A stretch of DNA of 64,000 nucleotides from Ophiura sarsii (Eukaryota; Echinodermata; Ophiuroidea; Amphilepidida; Ophiuridae): contig CM069448.1 of the NCBI GenBank assembly GCA_035610835.1, forward strand, positions 12,028,462 through 12,092,461, read 5' to 3'. The notes under the pieces are model-generated. The model was not told the origin of the DNA. It made no database searches and saw only the letters and a program-made list of their open reading frames with translations. The translations under genes and the position numbers were made by a program. Shown here one piece after another: positions 24,224-35,757 of the stretch; within the stretch, counting starts at the first letter, position 1; every line of letters starts with the position of its first letter.

Positions 24224-26055
24224 TGGTCATGTTTTTTATACTGGGTACAATTTGTGTTACATGTCCCTTTTTCCATAAATTAGGTTCCTTTTTCAGTTAA
24301 TGCATTATATCTGAAAAAGTTTACATTTTAAGTTGGTAAAAGTATACATATTCTGAAAGCATATACTGTAACGGATGAAAATAGCATACAATCAAGTTGA
24401 TTATACAGGGTGGCCCGAAATTGTACAGGGTGTAACAAGCAAAATCTTCTAAGAAAGAAGGGTTTCAATAATTACTTCCACTATGTATATGAAGTGATGA
24501 GAGAAAAGTTCAGTACAGATTTAAAGTAGTTTAATAAAATACCCATCCAGACATATACAAATTAAATTTCATTATGAATCTGAAATTCTACATACAGGGT
24601 GTCTAAAAATGTGTTTATTTAGTTCCGGAAAAATGCTTCTATTACTACATACATACAAAGACTAGTATTTTAACAAAATTCAAGTAGATTTCAAATAAAA
24701 TAGATCAATTACATGAACATTGATTGATTTTAAAAGTCACCCTTTTCTTATGTAAAGGTGTTATTTTAAACATATAGGGTGTTTTATAGCGCATAGGGAC
24801 TTAATTGTGTTATGCGCTCAATAAGTATGGTTTTATTATTATTATTATTATTATTAAAACATTAATTTAGGTATACATGATTATTCACAAATCATTAAAT
24901 TGAATGAATTTAAATTTGCATCTGAAGCATGATTTTACATTCCAATTTGAAGTGGCAAATGCTTAGTGGTATGAGTTTCAAATAATGTTTAATAAAAAGG
25001 GCCCTTTAACTACAGGGTGACTCAAATTTTCCCAAATGGCACATGTTTAGTGGCATACAATTAATTGCGTTCATCTTTCTTGCACCTTCATGGTGTGCAA
25101 AGCACATTCAAATGAACAAATTAGGTTAGTTTCCATAATGTCTGATTATGAGTCTGATTTAAGATTGAATTATAAAATGTTTTCGTTTTAAGTTGTATTC
25201 AACATATAGGGTGATCCAATGTTGATTGGCAAACTAGTAGTCACTAGTATCGTATCAACTTACTTTTCAAACTCAAGTTTGCACACTACTTGAAGACTTA
25301 TTTACAAAGAAATGTTGCACAATATTTCAGCATGATCTTCATTGGCGAGAAGATACTGGTTATTGTTCCCTGGACGTAGGTCTACAACACAGTATATCAG
25401 ACTTGCATAGCGTATGATGGCAGTTTGCGAGTCTAGAGTAAAGATCGAGTCCTTCCTCGAGGACTTCTTAATTAAATAGTTAAATTTATTTATTCAAAAG
25501 GGTACCTCAACCTTTTTATACTTTTAAAATGGACAGTTTTGTGCAGGCAATTGTTTGCATACATTCGTAAACTGCGACCAACTTACGTTTCTTAACAATT
25601 TTATGAGCTTCTTAATGCTAATTAATGATTCCTTAATTAACTAATTATATTTTTAATTCAAATATGCTTCAATAATGTAATGTTTTCAATATAGAATTGT
25701 ACCAAGAGTGAAACCAGTGCATTTTATGTTTGCCCAATGTATATTGCACCATACTTGTTCAACTAATTTATATGCACTCCTCCTCCTCCGCATACTCCTC
25801 CTCCACATACTCCTCCTCCGCATACTCCTCCACCCCTGACTAATTAGGTTTAACAAACTATTGTAATTAACAGAACCATGGTAGTTTATATTTTTCTTTT
25901 TAAAATAAAGGCCAAATACTTTCTCATCAAAATAAGACCAAATTTGAGTATGTGTGATAAAGAATAGCCAAAATATATGCATGCAAAGTAATAATATGTA
26001 GTTCAAATGTAACAGATCCACCTTTTTTGGGTACCCAGTATAAAAAACATGACCA
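24224..26055. mobile_element. Inverted-repeat element with internal CAGGGTG motif series
   Basis: TGGTCATGTTTTTTATACTG at 24224 is mirrored by CAGTATAAAAAACATGACCA at 26036-26055, with TA outside. The 1.8-kb interior has no transposase but shows AxAGGGTG motifs at about 24405, 24427, 24595, 24775, 25014 and 25208, and a TACTCCTCCTCCxCA repeat near 25775-25835. Confidence 0.75.
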
Positions 26056-26188
26056 TATCATATTTTCCCATTTTGTCCTTTGCCATTTCGTCCTATCTCA
26101 TTTCGTCCTCTTGTCATTTCGTCCTCTCCCAATTCGTCCCATCCCATTTCGTCCTCTCCCAATTCGTCCCATCCCATTTCGTCCTAAG

Positions 26189-27105
26189 TACCGTTTAATA
26201 AATACTAGTTATCACGGTATTAATACATTTACAAAGGTTCATTATTGAAAGAGGGCGTTTGATGAACAAGCTTGAGTATGCAGACAATGCCGGACACAGA
26301 TTAGTTCAACCTATTTTAGGGTTTAATATGCGTATCAGATTATGGTTTCGGATTACGTTATCAAGCAAATGCGACAGACGAAAAGTTCAAAACATTATAT
26401 TCACACCAATTGTTTTTAATAAACAAGATGTTCAAAAAGGGACCCACGGACATACTTAACAAAATGAACGTAGGGGTCATTTGATATACAAGATGGCATG
26501 TTTCTATATATGTTTCTGTAGGGTCTGTTCTACAGTAGACCTACTCCCACCCCCGGGGTCACATGTCACTTTGGCCCCCCCCAAAAAACACCACCCCAGC
26601 AAAGTAACAGTTTTCCTCCCATCACCCATCCTTCCCACACCCCTGGACCACCCCAATAATACCCACCCGTCCCCCACCCCACCACAGCAAAAATTAAAAA
26701 AATCATGCTGGCCATTTTCCTCCATCACCCCTCCCTACCCCATCACCCTCCCCCACCCTATCCCCAATCTCATTAAAGAAAAACAGCAAAAAAATTTCAA
26801 CATGAGTACTTACAATCATACTATCTTATACATTTAGATTTAGAAGTACAGTTTCATCATTAAATAAATCCTTTCCACTTGTTTTCAAAATTGCTCACTG
26901 GATTTGTTTTGTAAGATAGTTTTCATCTTTCTAATGTTTAATAACGTGTGCAAACCAAATGGTCAAATTATCTATGAAATGTCATTTGGAACCAATTCAA
27001 TTTTAATATTTTTGATATATTTTAAATCAATTTGTAAGCATGTTTGAATGTATAAACAAATCCGATTCTTTTAATTATAGTAACCTTAACCTTACCAGAA
27101 CTCAC
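26189..27105. other. No gene recognised; C-rich low-complexity patch
   Basis: Bases 26540-26765 are C-rich (CACCCCCAAA-type runs) and give proline-rich frames that I do not regard as coding. The rest is AT-rich without visible structure. Confidence 0.5.
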
Positions 27106-27224
27106 AATAAGGTCACAACGGTTCTAACTCGTGGTATGACTCGTCAAGGAGTTAGGATTAACCATTGGTTAATCCTAACTCCTTGACGAGTCATACCACG
27201 AGTTAGAACCGTTGTGACCTTATT
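27106..27224. repeat. Perfect 59-bp palindrome with 1-nt spacer
   Basis: AATAAGGTCACAACGGTTCT at 27106 and every following base up to 27164 are perfectly complementary to 27166-27224; the only unpaired base is T at 27165. The pairing stops sharply at both outer edges. It could be a compact hairpin element or a recent inverted duplication. The stretch 27225-27647 holds nothing else I recognise. Confidence 0.95.
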
Positions 27225-28189
27225 TTAAACAACTTTCCTTGTGTGCCATTAAAGGTTTTAACTCAAAAGTATTGTATCAACAAACAAAAAAATACATGTT
27301 AAATTGCCATTGTATGGTTATGGTAACAAAATTGATATCGCATCTTCGTTGAGCTTGATGGATTTAATAACATTTTGGGATTACAATATTTTTTGAAACT
27401 TAAATTCATGCAATTTCATTATCCTCCTTGTTATTTATCTGTGATTAATGTGCATTAAACCTTACATTATTATATCTTGTATCTATTCATGAGGATTCTT
27501 TTGCATTCATTTAAGTATAAAGTGTGGAGTCTGCATTGAGGTTTTGTGACTCTAATTATAATAACACTAATGCAAAAATTGCTCAAAAAGAGATCTTCAT
27601 ACGGCTCCACTTTCAAACATAGGCCATATTTCATTAACACATTATTAAGCCCACAATTATTCATATCCTTGAAAAATATGAGTTTTTGGCATTTTTCTCA
27701 TATCTATACCAGCTGGAGAGGTGGAACTTTCGCTTTACACTAAAGATAATTAGTTTGCAAGTACAAATCAATATATTTGGGCTCAATATTTTTGCATAAC
27801 AATAGAATTGAACAAGAGTTGTGTTTTTATGCCTGTCCAAAATTATTCATACCCCATGCCAAGTCTCAGGACTGAGGCCACTTTTTTGTGATACTACACA
27901 TGTTTTTGACATTCCAAACATTCTTTATATTGTGTGATAGGCTTTTATATTGTTATGCAATTATTCCATGATGTGTGCATACAATGTGGATGCATTACAA
28001 ATGTGTCCTATTGAATGTACAGTGAGGGATATTATAGGACAACACTCAAGCATGGCGAAGGAGATCAAATAACTCAGTGAGGAACTTTTTTGTGCATTGT
28101 GAATGCTCACAAAGAGGGGAAAGGCTACAAAGCTATTACGAAGCAATTTCAAGTGCCAAATTCCACACAAATCATAATTAGGAAGAACC

Positions 28190-29168
28190 TCTTCTTCTTC
28201 TTCTTCGGCCTCCGTCAGATATGACGATTGGCTGCCATACGATCACATCTCCGGATCATCTTTCTCCAAGCTACTCTGTCTTGTGCCAGACGCTTGGCCT
28301 TTATAAGACTCATACCAGTCCATTCCTTGATGTTGTCAAACCATTGTTTCCTTTGACGACCTCTTTTCCTGCTGCCTTCCATTTTCCCTTCTATGATGTG
28401 GAGTGCCAGTAAGCTACCACTGCCTCTAATGATGTGCCCGAAGTAGGCCAGCTTTCTTTTGATAAGCTCTCCTAGCAGTTGTCGCTTTACACCAAGTTCT
28501 TTCAGGATACTTATGTTGGTTCTTTTCTCCTTCCAGTTAACTCTTAACATTCTTCTCCAGATCCACATTTCAGCAGCCATTATGCGATTTTCATCTGCTT
28601 TGATTAGAGTCCATCCCTCCAGACCGTAAAGGAGCACGCTCCATACCAATGATTTTACAATCTTTGTTTTTAGGTTTGTTGTGAGGTTGCGGTCATTCCA
28701 TAGGTCCTGGAGTTCTATCATCCTTCCCTTGGCCATTCCGATTCTAGCTCTTATATCAGCTGTGCAACTGGCAGATGTGGTTTTCACAGAGCCTAGGTAT
28801 TTGAAGCGACTGACTTGTTCAACATTCTCACCATCGATTGAGATATTATGCACAGGCTGTTCTTCTCCAGTTGTTAGAAGTTTTGTCTTTTTGACATTGA
28901 GCTTGAGATTTAGCTTCCTGCCTGCATCATTTACGGCTGTTGTTAGCCTCTCGATGTCTTCTTCAGAGGTTTCAAAAAGTGCAGTGTCATCGGCATATCT
29001 GAGATTTGAAATTGGTGTACCGCCTACTTTTATCCCATACTGGTTTACATCAGCGTCTCTCATGACTTTTTCTGTGTAGGAGACGAACATGTGTGGTGAA
29101 GCAATGCATCCCTGCCTCACACCTTTACCTAGGTTGAATTCATCTGTGTTTTCACCATTCCATCTACA
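28190..29168 (-). pseudogene. 5'-truncated RTE-type LINE reverse transcriptase fragment
   Basis: On the minus strand the frame reads from about 29167 (RWNGENTDEFNLGKGVRQGC) to a stop near 28215, about 317 residues without interruption. It contains the catalytic YADD box (NLRYADDTALF), then the thumb, FKYLGS, and the C-terminal RKRGRQRKQWFDNIKEWTG signature typical of RTE/BovB-like elements. The 3' end carries a GAA repeat (plus-strand TTC at 28190-28204), also typical. The endonuclease and the first part of the reverse transcriptase are missing, so it is a dead 5'-truncated insertion despite the intact frame. It interrupts the Tc1-like element's left arm. Confidence 0.9.
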
Positions 29169-29294
29169 AGAACAAGACAGTTAAAATCAGTTAAAATCAG
29201 TTCAAAACCTTGAAGAACACGGTCGGAAGCCAACAGTGTCCCCTTGTTTGACAAGAAAAGTATGGTGAAAGGCCAACAACAATCCACATATCAC

Positions 29295-30676
29295 CAGGGG
29301 TGTGAGCTTGCCGATCGGGTCCACTTTTAAATTAAAATTTGGTCAGCATAGAACTGGTGGCGCTATACTGATCAGGCGTGATTGTAGCAGACGACACGAC
29401 GCTGGCCACGCGTCTCTCAGACGACCCAATATGTCAACGGGAGTGCACTATTTTGAATTATTTTTAACAGTCATCGCCCGGTTAACGATGACAATTCTTC
29501 TAATTATGATGAATTTGTCAAAATGATAATATTAACATTCGCGATTACGTGTTATCACAGATGGTGAACCATCTGTGGTGTTATTCACCTTATTCATTAC
29601 GTATTCAACATTTAGGTTTCGCGTGGCCACCGTCGTCTGTGTAAATCCACAACGCCCTCAAACCTATGCTGACCAAATATTACGTTAAACCTGGTTAAAC
29701 ACTGTTAAACGCGTTAAACGCCGGTCACCGACACATTCCGATGATTATGTAATTTAATGCAAACGGCACCGTTTTCGCTACGTGTGTTATAGTAGATTCA
29801 TAAACTCTGGCGCATCGGTATCGATTTTGGACCTCGTCCATTGGGCGTTAGAGGAACCCATTTTGACCAATGATGAAACAGCGGTACTGTTATAAATGTT
29901 ATTATCATGATTATTTGCGCTCCATAATCAAATGCTATTCATGATAGTGTGGCTTTATGAATAGGGCTGATCATATAGCTTTACAATCACGACAACAACA
30001 AAAAACTTAATCCAGCAGCTTCAAATGTGTTATCCCTTTGGAAGCGGTTACCACAATAAAAACAAATCGACCATCATCGACCGTATACAGGTTTCGAAAG
30101 AAAACTATTATGTTTGTCATTTTACCTATTCATAATTTAGTGGATACTTTTTTTAATTATTTTCCGTTTTTATTATGCACGTGGAATAAAGGAAACATTA
30201 AAATGAAAATAATAGTTCTACGTATTTATTTGCGAGAAAAAAACCGGAAAATAATTCAATAATCATTTTTTTTATATACCTAGGTGCAAAACCATTTGTC
30301 CTAATTAAATGGAAAAACAGTTATATCAACCAAGATACGGATTATAAACGTTACGTATTTCTCTGGCTATGAGGCCACCTGAATATCTTTATCAATTTAT
30401 CTGAATAACAATACATTTCTTTATCGTTATGCCGATAATCCAACCGTAAGTTCCTTGTCACTAGGTACATAGTGGTGACTACATCACAGTAGTCATGGTA
30501 GTACATGCACACGAAGACACGGCATTAACCTTGCATATTACGATTAAATTCGGGTGCCTCCCCCTCTTTTGCTTCTGTTACCTCTTTACTGAAATGGTAA
30601 ATCGCTAAAATCGGCCAATGTCTGCGAATCGACTATAGTATAGGACTTTCCTATCCCAAAATTAATAGTATCCCTG
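29295..30676 (-). mobile_element. CAGGG-family element copy B, reverse, 7-bp target duplication
   Basis: Starts CAGGGGTGTGAGCTTGCCGA and ends ATTAATAGTATCCCTG, the reverse of copies A and C. ATATCAC flanks both sides (29288-29294 and 30677-30683). It carries a small extra palindrome (GATGGTGAACCATC near 29560) and an 839-bp insert at 29795-30633. Confidence 0.85.
29795..30633. mobile_element. Insert inside CAGGG copy B
   Basis: The copy-B sequence is broken after TATAGTA (29788-29794), and the same TATAGTA occurs again at 30634-30640 before the element resumes with TAGGACTTTCC. The insert begins GATTCATAAACTC and ends GCGAATCGAC. No gene is visible in it. A similar TATAGTAGATTCATAAA start occurs at 61386. 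Confidence 0.6.
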
Positions 30677-30733
30677 ATATCACCGTCAATGCTCTCCTGA
30701 ACAACCTTGGTGAGTCTTGGACCAAGATATTAA

Positions 30734-31107
30734 AGGCATATTATGTGATCTTTTCCAGATAGCGCCCTCTATTCATTATTTTTTTTAGAAAGTAGATTTT
30801 CTTGCAGATTTACATTTCTGATCATAAATCATACATACATTCCAAGTTACAGAGCGATACGATTCCTAATTACCTCAAAATCATGGTTTTAGAGTGAATT
30901 TAGAGTGAAAATATAAACTGTCGGAGTTATCCGACAGTTTATTTTCACTCTAAAATCACGATTTTGAAGTAATTAAGAATCGTATCGCCCTGTAACTTGG
31001 AATGTATGTACGATTTATGATCAGAAATGTAAATCTGCAAGAAAATCTTCTTTCAATTTTTTTTTCGATGTTGAGGGCGTTCCCTGGAAAGATCACATAA
31101 TATACCT
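30734..31107. mobile_element. TTAA-target hairpin element, copy 1
   Basis: AGGCATATTATGTGATCTTT at left pairs with the complement ending ATAATATACCT, with TTAA on both sides (30730-30733 and 31108-31111). The arms are about 180 bp and pair almost perfectly to the tip near 30920. A second copy is at 63244-63616. TTAA duplication is typical of piggyBac-type transposition; no transposase is present. Confidence 0.9.
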
Positions 31108-31279
31108 TTAAGGCAGACACTCCAGCAGACATAGTACACAAAAGTTCTCCATGGACTCCGACCAAGAAAAACTCTACTCCTGAAAAGAGACTAAGAGAAA
31201 CTCATCTAGCATTTGCAAGAGCACTTCTGGACAAAGATACAAGTTTTTGGTCTTCAGTGTTGGGGTTGTCTAAGATGCA

Positions 31280-31664
31280 AGACAAGTTTCTCTGTGTCTC
31301 TTTTAAGGAGTAGAGTCTTTCTTGGTCGGCCTTCACGGAGACCTCTTATGTGCACTATATGCTTGGAGTGTCTGCCATGATATCTTGGTCCAATAATTGC
31401 CCAGGTTGTTCAGGAGAGCATTGATGGTGATCTGTGGATTGTTGTTGGCCTTTCGCAATACTTTTCTTGCTAAACAATGGATACCGCTGGCTTCCGACTG
31501 CATCCTTCAATGTTTTTTAGTGAGTTGAACGTCTTGTTCTTCCTAATTATGCTTTGTATGGTGGAGTCTTGCACTTGGAATTGTTTCGAAATAGCTCTGT
31601 AGCCTTTCCCCTCTTTATGAGCATTCACAATATGCACAAAAAGATATTTGATCTTCTTCGCCAT
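31280..31664 (-). pseudogene. Tc1-type transposase N-terminal fossil, right arm
   Basis: The minus strand reads MAKKIKYLFVHIVNAHKEGK then GYRAISKQFQV and STIQSIIRKNKTFNSLKN, a helix-turn-helix region of Tc1-like transposases. A stop near 31470 is followed by frames with ITINALLNNLG and GLREGRPRKTLLLK, corresponding to the second DNA-binding domain and linker. It mirrors the left arm's pieces but is not interrupted by the same insertions. No catalytic core. Confidence 0.7.
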
Positions 31665-32087
31665 GCTGTCAAAGAGCTAGAGTGTTGTTCTATAATATCA
31701 CTCATCGTCATCATCATCTTCCTATACTGTGCAGAAACCTCTGTAAAAGAGTATACTCGCACACTCACTGTACATTCAATAGGACACAATTTGTAATGCA
31801 TCCACATTGTATGCACACATCATGGAATAATTACATAACAATATAAAAGCCTATCACACAATATAAAGCATGTTTGGAATGTCAAAAATATGCGTATTGA
31901 TCACAAAAAGTGGCCTAAATCCTGAGACGGGGTATGGGGTATGACTAATTTTGGACAGGCATAAAGACACAATTCTTGTTCAATTCTATTGTTATGCAAA
32001 AAATGTTGAGCCCAGATATATTGATTTGTACTTGCAAATTAATTGTCTTTAGTGTAAAGCAAAAGTTCCACCACTCCAGCTGGTATA

Positions 32088-32437
32088 GATGGTGTGACCG
32101 GTGACGTAGTGCCCGGCAGTATGCGTGCGCACCTACAGGGAATGTTCTTTTATTCACACTTGATTGATCATTACTTACCATGCTTACGGTGTAATAGTGC
32201 AGTAGTCATGGTCTGCATCCCTAAGCACAATGAGAGACCAGGTACTAAATCTAGTTGCCCGGCAGTATGCGTACGCACCATAAGGGCATGTGCTTTTAAA
32301 ATTGGCGCTCAGTGATGTGTGTTTTGCTTTTGAATAGTATGTATGCAGTAGTCATGGACTAGTACCTCTAGCATGTCTTTAGACCAGGCGCTAATCAGTT
32401 TGTAAACACTACTGATGTAAACAACGGTCACCTCATC
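32088..32437. mobile_element. Insert in the right arm of the palindromic Tc1-like element
   Basis: The ends GATGGTGTGACCG and CGGTCACCTCATC are inverted with two mismatches. TATA (part of a longer TATAGAT repeat) lies on both sides. Removing it restores the text complementary to the left arm near 27700. Inside, GCCCGGCAGTATGCGT is repeated. Confidence 0.7.
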
Positions 32438-32499
32438 TATAGATATGAGAAAAACGCAAAAAACCCATATTTTACAAGGGGTATGAATAATTGTGGGCT

Positions 32500-33699
32500 T
32501 ATGTTGTTGTCATGGATGTTGTATCCAACTCCACTGTCTTTCATGGATCAGCAATATTATTCTACTTTAAACAGTTTAGATGTAACATGATAATTATCAT
32601 TAATATATGTTTTGCTTTTGTTATATAACTAGTACTTATTTAACTATTGTTGTTTTCTATTGTTATTTTAATCAAAATAAATAAATAAAATATAAAATAA
32701 AGAAAGGACAATGTCTTGATAGTCTTATTTGTATGTGTTGAAATTGAAACTAAAAAACTTGAGATTTTCGTCCTTTTCCAAATCATTGAATTGTGTGGGT
32801 CAGGTGGGTTTTTTTACTCAGCAGTGGGTCAAATTTCTTTCTTTTTCCTGTAGAGTGCGCAAAGGTTTTTTTCTTCAGAACCCCCCCCCCCCCCCCCCCC
32901 CCCGAGTATCTAATGGTGCATCCCTTAATTGAGGATACCATTCAAAACATGATAACTTGTGTTCCAAAATCAACTTTTATTTAGGATAAAATAATTTAGT
33001 TCCAATATATGTGATCAATTCTTTTGAATCAAGTAGTCAAAATCTCTTTCAAATTCATTGTTGTTTAAATAACTGATATTATCTTAAATATTGTTTAAAA
33101 GAATACCCGCTTTATTTGGCTTAGGGATAACTTATATACTACATGGTGATTATTCTTCAGCAAGTTAATTTTTAATATAGATGATGAGACTGATTTAGTA
33201 ATGTCATAGCAACAAATTAGCAAGTCTATATAATGCCAGAAATAGTTCATGTTTGGATTGGGGTCTATGCAATTTTTTTTCAGGAATGCAAATATGTACA
33301 AACATACCATTATTTATTTCGTTAGATATAATATAACCTTAATCTTTGATTTTATACATGTCATCCCGCCCCCAACCATTCCAACCCCACAAGTTTAATA
33401 TTTAAAATGAAAAGTAACACTTCAATTCATGACTTAATAATATTTATGTGGGTCAGAATCCTTGGTCTGATTCTATTTCCAATGCTTTTCAATTATATAG
33501 CCTCTTCATTCTATCAAAACAATTTGTATCCCTCCCCCCATCTTATTTTGACACTGCCCTAAAAACCTAAATTCTAACCCTAGCCCCTTGGGTCTCTTGG
33601 AGATTCGGGTCGGTCATCAATTGGCAAAGATCAGGATAAACTGAGACTGAGACATACAGAGAGCTAGATCAGTGCATTAAATTTATACAATGCAACAAA
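32500..33699. other. No gene recognised; poly-C tract
   Basis: A 23-base poly-C run at 32881-32903 and an AAATA-rich patch at 32665-32705 are the only structures I see. Confidence 0.5.
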
Positions 33700-33965
33700 A
33701 GCAATAGGACGAAATGGGAAAGGACGTTGTGGCAAATGACGAAATGGGAGAGGACGAAATGGCAATGGACAAAATGGGAAAGGACTAAATGGCAAGGGAC
33801 AAACTGGGAAAGTACGAAGTGGCAAAGGGCCGCGAAATGGGATAGGACGAAATGCCAAAGGACGAATTAGAAAAGGACGAAATAGCACAAGGACGAAGTG
33901 GTAAAGGACCAATTGGGAGAGGACGAAATGGCATGAGGACGAAATGGTAAAGGATGAAATGGCAA
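33700..33965 (-). repeat. CATTTCGTCCT minisatellite, reverse orientation
   Basis: About 16 units of AGGACGAAATGGxAA lie in tandem, the reverse complement of the 22943-26188 array. Its apparent proline/phenylalanine open frame is a by-product. It is followed by two tandem 60-bp copies of ACGACACTCCTAAACGAATA at 33975-34075. Confidence 0.9.
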
Positions 33966-34204
33966 TAATTCGAGTGTCATATACGACACTCCTAAACGAA
34001 TACAAACTTAAACGACCAATTCCTGTCGTATATGACACTCCTAAACGAATACAAACTTAAAAACGACCAATTTCTGTCGTGTATATAATTCTATCCGTAC
34101 CGTACTACTCACGTAGGCCTATTTCAACTAAATGAATACAAACTTAAATAATCCTATCCGTACTACTCACGTATTTCAATTTTTCTACCTATTTCAATGT
34201 GTAC

Positions 34205-34700
34205 CTTGCGACGAATTTGTACACTACCTTTACATTTTGTACCCTTTTTGGCGTATTTCGCCGCCCTTATGGTCGGCCAAATACGCCAAAACGGTATACT
34301 AAATGTAAAAGCTAGTGTAGAAATGTAAAACTAAAAGGAAGTGTAGAAATGTGAAAGGTAGAGTGTTGAAATGTGATACACAACCTTTAACATTTTCTAC
34401 CTTTCACATGTTCTACACTACTTCATATTTCCTACATTACCTTTCGCAATTATACCTTTCGCATTTCTAGACTACCTTTTACATTTCAATACCTTTTGCA
34501 TTTCTACACCACCTTTAACATTTCTACACTACCATTCACATTTTATAGCACTACCTTTTGCATTTCTACACAACCTTTCACATTTTATAACACTACCTTT
34601 TGCATTTCTTCACTACCTTTCACATTTTATACCACTACCTTATGCATTTTTACACTACCTAACACATTTTGTACCTTTTTGGCGTATTTGGCCGCCAAAA
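34205..34700 (+). repeat. TTTCTACACTACCTTTCACA minisatellite
   Basis: Imperfect 20-24-bp units with CATTTCTACACTACCTTT run through the segment, first on the opposite strand (34310-34370) and then forward. GGCGTATTTxGCCG motifs sit near both edges (34250 and 34680). No coding content is accepted. Confidence 0.8.
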
Positions 34701-35340
34701 TACAAATGCTGAATGATTGGTGACACTCTCGGCAGTTTTCGTTTCTCACTTGACAAAAATGATAGAGGGCGTTATACTTTCAGACTGGTCCTGAGTGTCT
34801 GGCAATCAGGAGATAACATACATGGTTTTCTTGAAGAATATTGATTTAGCATCATCATTGGATTATTTCAAAACACTCATATTATTATTATTTTTTGTTT
34901 GTTTGTTTGTTTGTTTACACGGTCGGTCCGTACAGACACACGCTTGGGTCCTGAAGGGACCAGACTCAAGCAAATTGCTCAGGCCAGGCTTAATAAGCCT
35001 ATATATAAGCATGCTGGTTGAATTATTATTAAAAACAGCCACTCCCAACAAATAAAGTTAACAATTTTGCTGTCAGCCTTCAGACTTGAGAAAAGAATAG
35101 TCTTGATCCAATCTCATTTATGCCACAGAGATTTCAAAGAGTCCAGACTATCGACCAGTAGTGGCGTCAGGTTAAGATTGGCACCGTCGGCCATCATGGA
35201 AATGGATTGTTAGTTTCCTGTTGGAGCCTTTGAAAATGGGACGAGGTGACTTTTCATTTATTCATAATTTTGATTCTTTTTTTCTTTCTTCTTTCTTCAT
35301 TATTCATTATTAAATCAGAACCGATGGTTTTCGAACGGAA
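34701..35340. other. No gene recognised; (GTTT)n microsatellite
   Basis: A GTTT run lies at 34897-34917. Nothing else is recognised. Confidence 0.5.
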
Positions 35341-35517
35341 TTTAAGGTAGGGGAAGGTGGGGTAATGGCGGACACATTTTGTCAGAGAGGTATAACACAC
35401 ATATAATACGTCATATAACAATAAAAATCATGTAAACACAAAGCATTGTGAAGGTTCTACCTTTTATCAAATTTTTATCAACTCATCATTTTGAAATTAG
35501 ACGCTACGACGCAATAA

Positions 35518-35757
35518 ACAAAATGGCGTCGTCCGGCATTACCCCGCGCGCGATTTTTTTTTACTAGTAAACATTTGTAAAATTTATTTATTTCGTTTTA
35601 ATACGGAAAAAAGCAAAACTCACTGAATTAAATGATTGTTTATTTATTATTTTTAAAAAGTCAACTGATTTTACCTGTGAGACCATACAAATGTTTACTA
35701 GTTAAAAAAAATCGCACCCCGCGCCTTGGGGGCAATGGCGGACGACGCCATTTTGTA
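35518..35757. repeat. Hairpin with ATGGCG/CGCCAT arms
   Basis: AAAATGGCGTCGTCCG and TTTACTAGTAAACATTTG on the left pair with ACAAATGTTTACTAGT and GGACGACGCCATTTTG on the right. The arms are about 70 bp around an AT-rich loop, with a few extra bases (CTTGGGGG) in the right arm. Confidence 0.75.

Larger units (their letters stand above)
22943..26188 (+). repeat. CATTTCGTCCT minisatellite split by two transposons
   Basis: Units of about 16 bp with the core CCATTTCGTCCTTT occur at 22950-23042, 23974-24221 and 26066-26188. The three blocks are separated exactly by two elements with TA-flanked inverted ends (23046-23971 and 24224-26055), so they were one array of about 480 bp. The same repeat occurs in reverse at 33700-33965. 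Confidence 0.85.
28059..31250 (+). pseudogene. Tc1-type transposase N-terminal fossil, left arm, in four pieces
   Basis: The pieces are 28059-28189 (MAKEIK start, helix-turn-helix region, several stops), 29200-29294 (resembling the stretch that follows the first helix-turn-helix), 30684-30733 (reads VNALLNNLGESWTKI) and 31108-31250 (reads PTKKNSTPEKRLRETHLAFA then LLDKDTSFW). In Tc1 transposases that last motif lies just before the catalytic DDE core, which is missing. The breaks coincide with the nested elements. Known Tc1 transposases use two N-terminal helix-turn-helix domains to bind the inverted ends; that role is inferred here only by homology. Confidence 0.7.
27648..32499. mobile_element. 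Palindromic Tc1-like element carrying four nested insertions
   Basis: The ends AGCCCACAATTATTCATA and TATGAATAATTGTGGGCT are inverted and flanked by TA. From both ends the sequence is reverse-complementary for hundreds of bases and each half codes a decayed Tc1-type transposase N-terminus pointing to a centre near 31250. The left half is stretched by an RTE LINE (about 28190-29168), a CAGGG-family copy (29295-30676) and a TTAA hairpin (30734-31107); the right half by an insert at 32088-32437. Without inserts it would be about 1.8 kb. No DDE catalytic region is present. Confidence 0.85.

Noticed and set aside
28215..29120. Uninterrupted 300-residue frame as a host gene
   Set aside because: It has YADD and the RTE C-terminal signature, starts in mid-domain on GTG, and carries a GAA tail; it is a truncated LINE.
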